This document shows positions 59,201 through 64,000 of a stretch of DNA of 64,000 bases, one piece after another (the stretch's first letter is position 1; every line of letters starts with the position of its first letter). Where the stretch lies: assembly GCA_004380135.1 (NCBI GenBank), contig QXCR01000112.1, positions 33,980 through 97,979 of the forward strand. Reading direction: 5' to 3'. This DNA is from Stemphylium vesicarium. Lineage: Eukaryota; Ascomycota; Dothideomycetes; Pleosporales; Pleosporaceae. The translations under genes were made by a program, and so were the position numbers. Below the pieces are notes generated by a model. It was not told where the DNA came from and ran no database searches. It saw nothing but the letters and a program-made list of their open reading frames with translations.

Positions 59201-60820
59201 CCAAGAATATGGCTCCATCATCAAGAGTAACAGCAACGGCACTTCTTACGTCCTCAGCTTGAGCGGCGTCAACAGGAACGCCGAAGGCTACGTCGACTTT
59301 GAGAAGATGCAGGGTCTTGAGGGCGTTGCGGTTGCCAATGTCGTTGTCAACATTGACGAAGTCAACAAGGGCAACAAGAAGAAGAAGCAGAGTCGCATCA
59401 CACACAATGACGGCGCTGACTGGGAGCCTCTTCAAGCACCCAAGAAAGATTCTGAAGACAAGGCCTACGGTTGCGATACATCGGACAAGAACAAGTGTGG
59501 TCTACACATTCACGGATACACCGAGCGGGCCGACCCTCGCGAAATGTACTCCTCGCCCACTGCAGTAGGATTCATGCTAGCTGTTGGTAACGTCGGACCC
59601 GAGCTGAGCACATTCGGCGAGGCCAACACTTTCATGACCACCGACGCGGGTATTACCTGGAAGGAGATCAAGAAGGGCACCTACGCCTGGGAATTTGGTG
59701 ACCAAGGCTCTGTCATTGTCATCGTCCGCCGAGGGGAAGACACAGACCACGTTTACTACTCTCTCGACAGCGGCGAAAAGTGGAACCTGTACAAGTTCTC
59801 GGACCACAAGATCCGCGTTGACGCCATCACCACTGTACCCAGCGACACGTCGCTCAACTTCCTTCTCTGGGGTAAAGACAGCAAGGAACTCGTCGCTGTC
59901 AACCTCGATTTCTCAGGTCTGCCCGAGTTCCGCGAGCCCTGCAAGCTCGACGAGAATAACCCCACAGGAGGCGACTATGATCTCTGGATGCCACAACATC
60001 CTCTCAAGCAGGAACAGCCCGAGTGTCTGTTCGGTCACGTTGCAGAATACCACCGCAAGAAACGGGGCGTCAAATGCAGGAACGGCCAGCGCATCGACCA
60101 AATGCACGACATTGCACGCAACTGCTCTTGCACCAGGCGTGACTATGAATGGTAAGTTCAGTCTCCAAGTCCTCTCCTCCACATATACTTACTCCTCACA
60201 GTGCATACAACTACGAGCGCGACGCAAGCGGCGACTGCGCCCTCGTCCCCGGCCTCTCCCTCCCGGACCCCCAATCCGTGTGCAAAGACAAAAACGTCAA
60301 GGAATACTACTCAGACGTGCGTTTCCGCCGCATCCCCCTCTCCACCTGCGAAGGCGGAAATGAGTTCGACAAGACGGGCGATGTGCACCCTTGCCCTGGC
60401 TTCGAAGAAGACTTCCAGAAGAAACACGGTATTGGCGGTTTCTCCCTCTTCCTCGCTATCGTCCTGCCGTTCGCGGCGGCGGGTGGAATCGGTTACTATG
60501 TCTGGCGCCACTGGGATGGCAAGTTTGGGCGTATCAGACTGGGTGACTCCGGTAGTGGCGCGTTTGATAGCGATGCGCCGTGGGTCAAGTGGCCCATTGC
60601 CGCTGTCTCCGGTCTCGTTGCTGTCGTGTCTGCTCTTCCGCTACTAGTAGGCAGTGTGTGGAGATGGGCAGCCGGTAGAATGGGCGGCGGAGGTGGCTAT
60701 GGCGGATATGGCCGGACGTACACTTCTCGAAGTAGTTTTGCGAGAGGTAGGGGCGATTACGCGGTTGTGGATCCAGATGAGGGCGAGCTGTTGGGCGATG
60801 AGAGTGATGAGGACGTGTAG
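56272..60820 (+). CDS. VPS10: Vps10 sortilin-type vacuolar sorting receptor
   Basis: Three exons: 56272..56912, 56960..60151 and 60202..60820, giving 1483 residues (yeast Vps10 is 1579). Introns are 47 and 50 nt, both phase 2. A signal peptide (KGLLLPALLALAPSTAIA) is followed by two VPS10 ten-bladed propeller modules, each with Asp-box-like repeats (FRSHDAGKGWKQI, YVSDDAGLTWELA, YYSLDSGEKWNLY). Each module ends in a Cys-rich 10CC segment. The main transmembrane helix is FSLFLAIVLPFAAAGGIGYY. A second hydrophobic segment (PIAAVSGLVAVVSALPLLVG) precedes a Gly-rich and acidic cytosolic tail. It cycles between late Golgi and prevacuolar endosome carrying hydrolases such as carboxypeptidase Y. Confidence 0.96.
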
Positions 60821-63301
60821 TGGTTCGTAGAAGGATCCTATACTCTCTTTTTATCTAGGTATGAACGGGGGAATGGATGGGACTGGGGGAAATGGGTCGG
60901 TTGGGATTACCCGTGGTACATGGTGTATGGGTAATCGACAATCATGGGGATGGGAGATGGGAAGGTATGATAGAATGATGATACGCATTGTACATTCCTT
61001 GTATGAATTAAGTCATTTTTATGTTTCTGTGTCTCCGCGTGCTTAATATTGAGATGTGAAAGTTGTGATACGTGGACGGAGAAACGTTTGATTCTAAACA
61101 CTCCTGGCGTAAAAAAGCCTAGATTATAGGTCGCAAGGCTGTGACGCCGTCGTCTGTCTACCTGCAGATCATAGGCAGGGCCCTCTAATCTCGGAGTGTA
61201 TCCCTAGAGATTTGTGATAGCCAAGGTAGTTTGCAATCACAATCACAGTATATGACGATACAAATCTCCACAATCTCAGCGCCATGGTCGAGAGAATAAG
61301 CCATTCATAGTGACGGCGTCGAGGTAAATTTCGCGTAAGTTTTTTTTGTTACTTTTTGCAGAGCTTACTACGAAGCTTGATCTTTTCTCGGGTTGCGCCC
61401 TATGCATGTAAGCCGGATTATTCAGAAGGGCATGATATATAATACGATCGAGGAAAGAACGTGCGGACGCAGCACAGTGGAGCCCGTTCTACGCACTGTT
61501 TCGTCTATGCAGTGTCTCGACAGAACTATTACTGGTGCCGCAAGACTCTCGTCAGGGAACTGCTGTCAGGAAGGCTGGTGATGGGTCTACGATGAACTAT
61601 GCATCTTGTTTTTTGCAGGGTCCCACAACAGTCAACGAGACCGTTTACATGTCCGTTGGGTAGCAGTGACCCATAAATAGTCAGTAGTATCTCTGGGGCC
61701 GTGGATGGGGGCTGAAGTCGTGCTTTTCTTTTGGTTGTACTGCGCTTTGTCATGCCGCCACGCGTCCAAAAAGTATTCTGGACATGTCCGGAACGTCCAA
61801 GCACCAAACAAAGTTGATGGCGAATGTAGCTCTGACGCGGTGCTTAAGAAGAAATGCTCGGCGTTGTCTTGTCGTGTGGAGATGGGAATGCATATTTTGT
61901 CGATTGGCTCGGGGGATTAATTGAATGTTACAGATCTCCATCTAGTGGCGGCAGAGACTTTTCCTATCAGTCGCTCCAGTGCAGCAGCGAGGATCAGTAG
62001 TTTGGTTTCATGCGCCGCTACCAACTCCACTCTCAAAGGCCATTCTTCGGGGACCAGCCACGATGCGGCGCAGATAGATTGAGGGTCGGATTCCTGCGAC
62101 CAGGGGTCCCAAGCCAATTTGCTGGGTTTTGCGAGGATGAGGCGCAGTTGTGTCGACTTGACATGGATCAAACAGAGTGATTTGCAGTGTGTTCTTCCGC
62201 TGCCTTATGCCACCGCTTCCTTGACAGTTGGCATTGTTTGGACAGCGGTGGTTGTTCATGCGACATTGTCGTTGTTGAGGCTGCGTCGGGTGTATGATTG
62301 GTGGTGGGTGAGGACTGTTTCTCATGCGTGCTATTTCCGCGTCGAAACACGTCTACGGGTAATACGAGTCGCGCACGAAACATCGGGGGAGCCAAAGACG
62401 GGCGGCTTCGCAGCCACAGCAGCAGCAGCAGCAGCAGCGTGTGTAGTAAGAATAGTAAGAAATGGTGCAGTTAGAATGGGCGTGGATGGCCTGCCATGGA
62501 AGGGGCATCTGTAATTATGCATCCAAACATGGTAGACTGTGCAGTGTAAGGTTAGGCTGGGGTGCCCAATTACCCGAACGTGTGATACCAACAGTTCGTA
62601 CGAGTACCCTTAATAAACAATGAAACGGTGGACGGGCAGGTGTGGCCCTGAATGTTTAGTTTTGTGGGCGTCGAGTACCACGGCTTGACACATTTGCGGA
62701 GGTGTCAAAGTCCAGGGGACCCACAGCGGCGAATGGATGGGGATGGAAAGCCGTTGGCGAGGGCGTCGAGGTACGGGCGGGTCGTTCAGGCATTGACGTA
62801 CTCGTTGGACGACGCCACAGCCCGTTTAGCCATGGTGCATGAAATCTTGGACGCTTAGACGAGCCCTAGACGAGCCCCTGACGATGCGGGATGGGAAGTG
62901 GCTGTCGAGCGACTTGCCTGGAATCGGTTGTGCGACTTGCGCCCCACCCCGTTTCAGATAGGCAGGACCAATGAGCGTCGCCACGGCCCAGGTTCCTCTT
63001 TGCAGGGCGTCGCAGAGTCATCATCGCCGTCAACGCCGCGGCAGGATATGGCGAGCGTCTGCATTCGGCGTCTGAGGCGCAGATGGATGGGTGTAAGAAG
63101 TCGACGGGCGTCCGAGTGCACGGATTCATCAGACGACTACTACGATGATTGCGCGCGTAGGCAGAACAATCTCCCCAGCCGCGCCAATCGTCGGCCAGCT
63201 AGGCCGCTCTCGCCTAAACTAGCGAGCCGAGGCCCCTCCCCCCCCCTGTCGCTTGGCCGCCGGCATGCGATGAATTGGGTATGGCATGTCGCGGAATGTA
63301 G
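60821..63301. other. Gene-free region right of VPS10
   Basis: About 2.5 kb with no supported gene. A CAG microsatellite lies near 62417. The frame 62898-63623 begins at GTG and ends in C/T-rich leader sequence, so it is not called. Confidence 0.4.
62417..62438. repeat. (CAG)n microsatellite
   Basis: Seven uninterrupted CAG units plus one base; not inside a supported gene. Confidence 0.9.
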
Positions 63302-63701
63302 CCCACCGCCAAGCTCCAGGTCCTGTTTCAGAAGCGCACGCTTCTTCGTTGAGCTTGGTCGTAATGGCCTGGCCGCTGCGACGCGACTGAGAGTACATCA
63401 AGTCGTCGTCTCCGCCTTGGTGGCACCCCTTCACTCCCTTCTGCAGCCGTCCCGGTCCTTCTTTCCTTGTCACCACATTCACTTTCCATTCTTTAGGAGT
63501 GCTCTGTCTCTCACTTCAACACTCTCTCTACTTTCTACACTCACTTCCTTCACTTCACCCCCCTCTTGCTTTTTTTTTTCTCCGCGTGCTGGCACGTCTT
63601 TGACAGCCTGCGCGTTGATGTAAGTCTCCCAGCCTATGCTTAGCCTAAGGCTGCCCCATCCTTTGCGCCTACTATGCCCCAGCCTGTCACAGCTCCCGAC
63701 C
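63302..63701. repeat. 400-bp duplicated block, copy 1
   Basis: Bases 63302-63600 recur exactly at 63702-64000, an offset of exactly 400, so the unit is 400 bp. The unit holds a C/T-rich core-promoter-like stretch (63481-63580), a T run and, near its end, a possible GTAAGT donor (63619). It resembles the promoter and 5' leader of a gene lying to the right. Confidence 0.9.
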
Positions 63702-64000
63702 CCCACCGCCAAGCTCCAGGTCCTGTTTCAGAAGCGCACGCTTCTTCGTTGAGCTTGGTCGTAATGGCCTGGCCGCTGCGACGCGACTGAGAGTACATCA
63801 AGTCGTCGTCTCCGCCTTGGTGGCACCCCTTCACTCCCTTCTGCAGCCGTCCCGGTCCTTCTTTCCTTGTCACCACATTCACTTTCCATTCTTTAGGAGT
63901 GCTCTGTCTCTCACTTCAACACTCTCTCTACTTTCTACACTCACTTCCTTCACTTCACCCCCCTCTTGCTTTTTTTTTTCTCCGCGTGCTGGCACGTCTT
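63702..64000. repeat. 400-bp duplicated block, copy 2 (cut by window end)
   Basis: I found no mismatch with copy 1 over 299 bp. The copy runs to the last base of the window, so the total number of copies is unknown. Confidence 0.9.

Noticed and set aside
62898..63623. 241-codon open frame left of the duplicated block
   Set aside because: It starts at GTG, its last third is Ser/Thr/Phe-rich C/T-tract translation, and it overlaps the repeat.

Overview
The window comes from a filamentous ascomycete (Pezizomycotina). The family content and the many 2EXR/F-box-like small genes point to a Dothideomycete, probably Pleosporales; that lineage call is inference. The evidence is dense protein-coding genes on both strands, introns mostly 46-62 nt with GTRNGT donors and CTAAC/CTGAC-type branch points, and a set of conserved fungal housekeeping genes. 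All gene models were built by hand from frames, splice signals and family knowledge. Exon boundaries are given in the evidence, and start-end spans include introns.

Layout. 1-571 (-): partial 2EXR-like gene. 1033-1745 (-): TspO/PBR protein. 2593-5507 (+): Ars2/SERRATE RNA-processing factor. 6894-10097 (+): PX/PXB/DUF3818 protein. 10684-12127 (+): Erv46. 13307-14293 (+): compact Mex67-like export factor. 14881-17437 (-): SulP sulfate permease. 17438-19939: long gene-poor stretch. 19940-22453 (-): Nop14. 22737-23434 (+): small membrane-anchored protein. 23610-26244 (-): Vps53. 26765-28042 (-): GH18 chitinase. 29605-30432 (+): Yth1/CPSF30. 30859-31908 (-): secreted FAS1 protein whose long intron holds a tRNA-Leu gene. 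32160-32851 (+): conserved fungal protein.

33.9-42.4 kb looks accessory: a decaying 2EXR-like gene, a Zn2Cys6 regulator, an SDR with an atypical active site, a GNAT acetyltransferase interrupted by a stop, and a 14-TM-type MFS transporter. 44098-47901 (+): Rax2. 49266-50000 (+): alpha/beta hydrolase. 50255-51562 (-): an otherwise open 436-codon frame with two internal stops. 53042-54603 (-): secreted FAD oxidoreductase. 56272-60820 (+): Vps10 sorting receptor. 60821-64000: gene-free apart from a perfect 400-bp-period direct duplication that runs off the right edge.

Functional themes are RNA processing and export (Ars2, Mex67-like, Yth1, Nop14) and membrane traffic or polarity (Erv46, Vps53, Vps10, PX protein, Rax2). 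No large biosynthetic backbone gene, transposon or CRISPR array is visible. The most notable observations are the tRNA-in-intron arrangement, the Mex67-like protein lacking an NTF2-like domain, three genes caught in apparent decay, and the tandem duplication of a promoter-like block.
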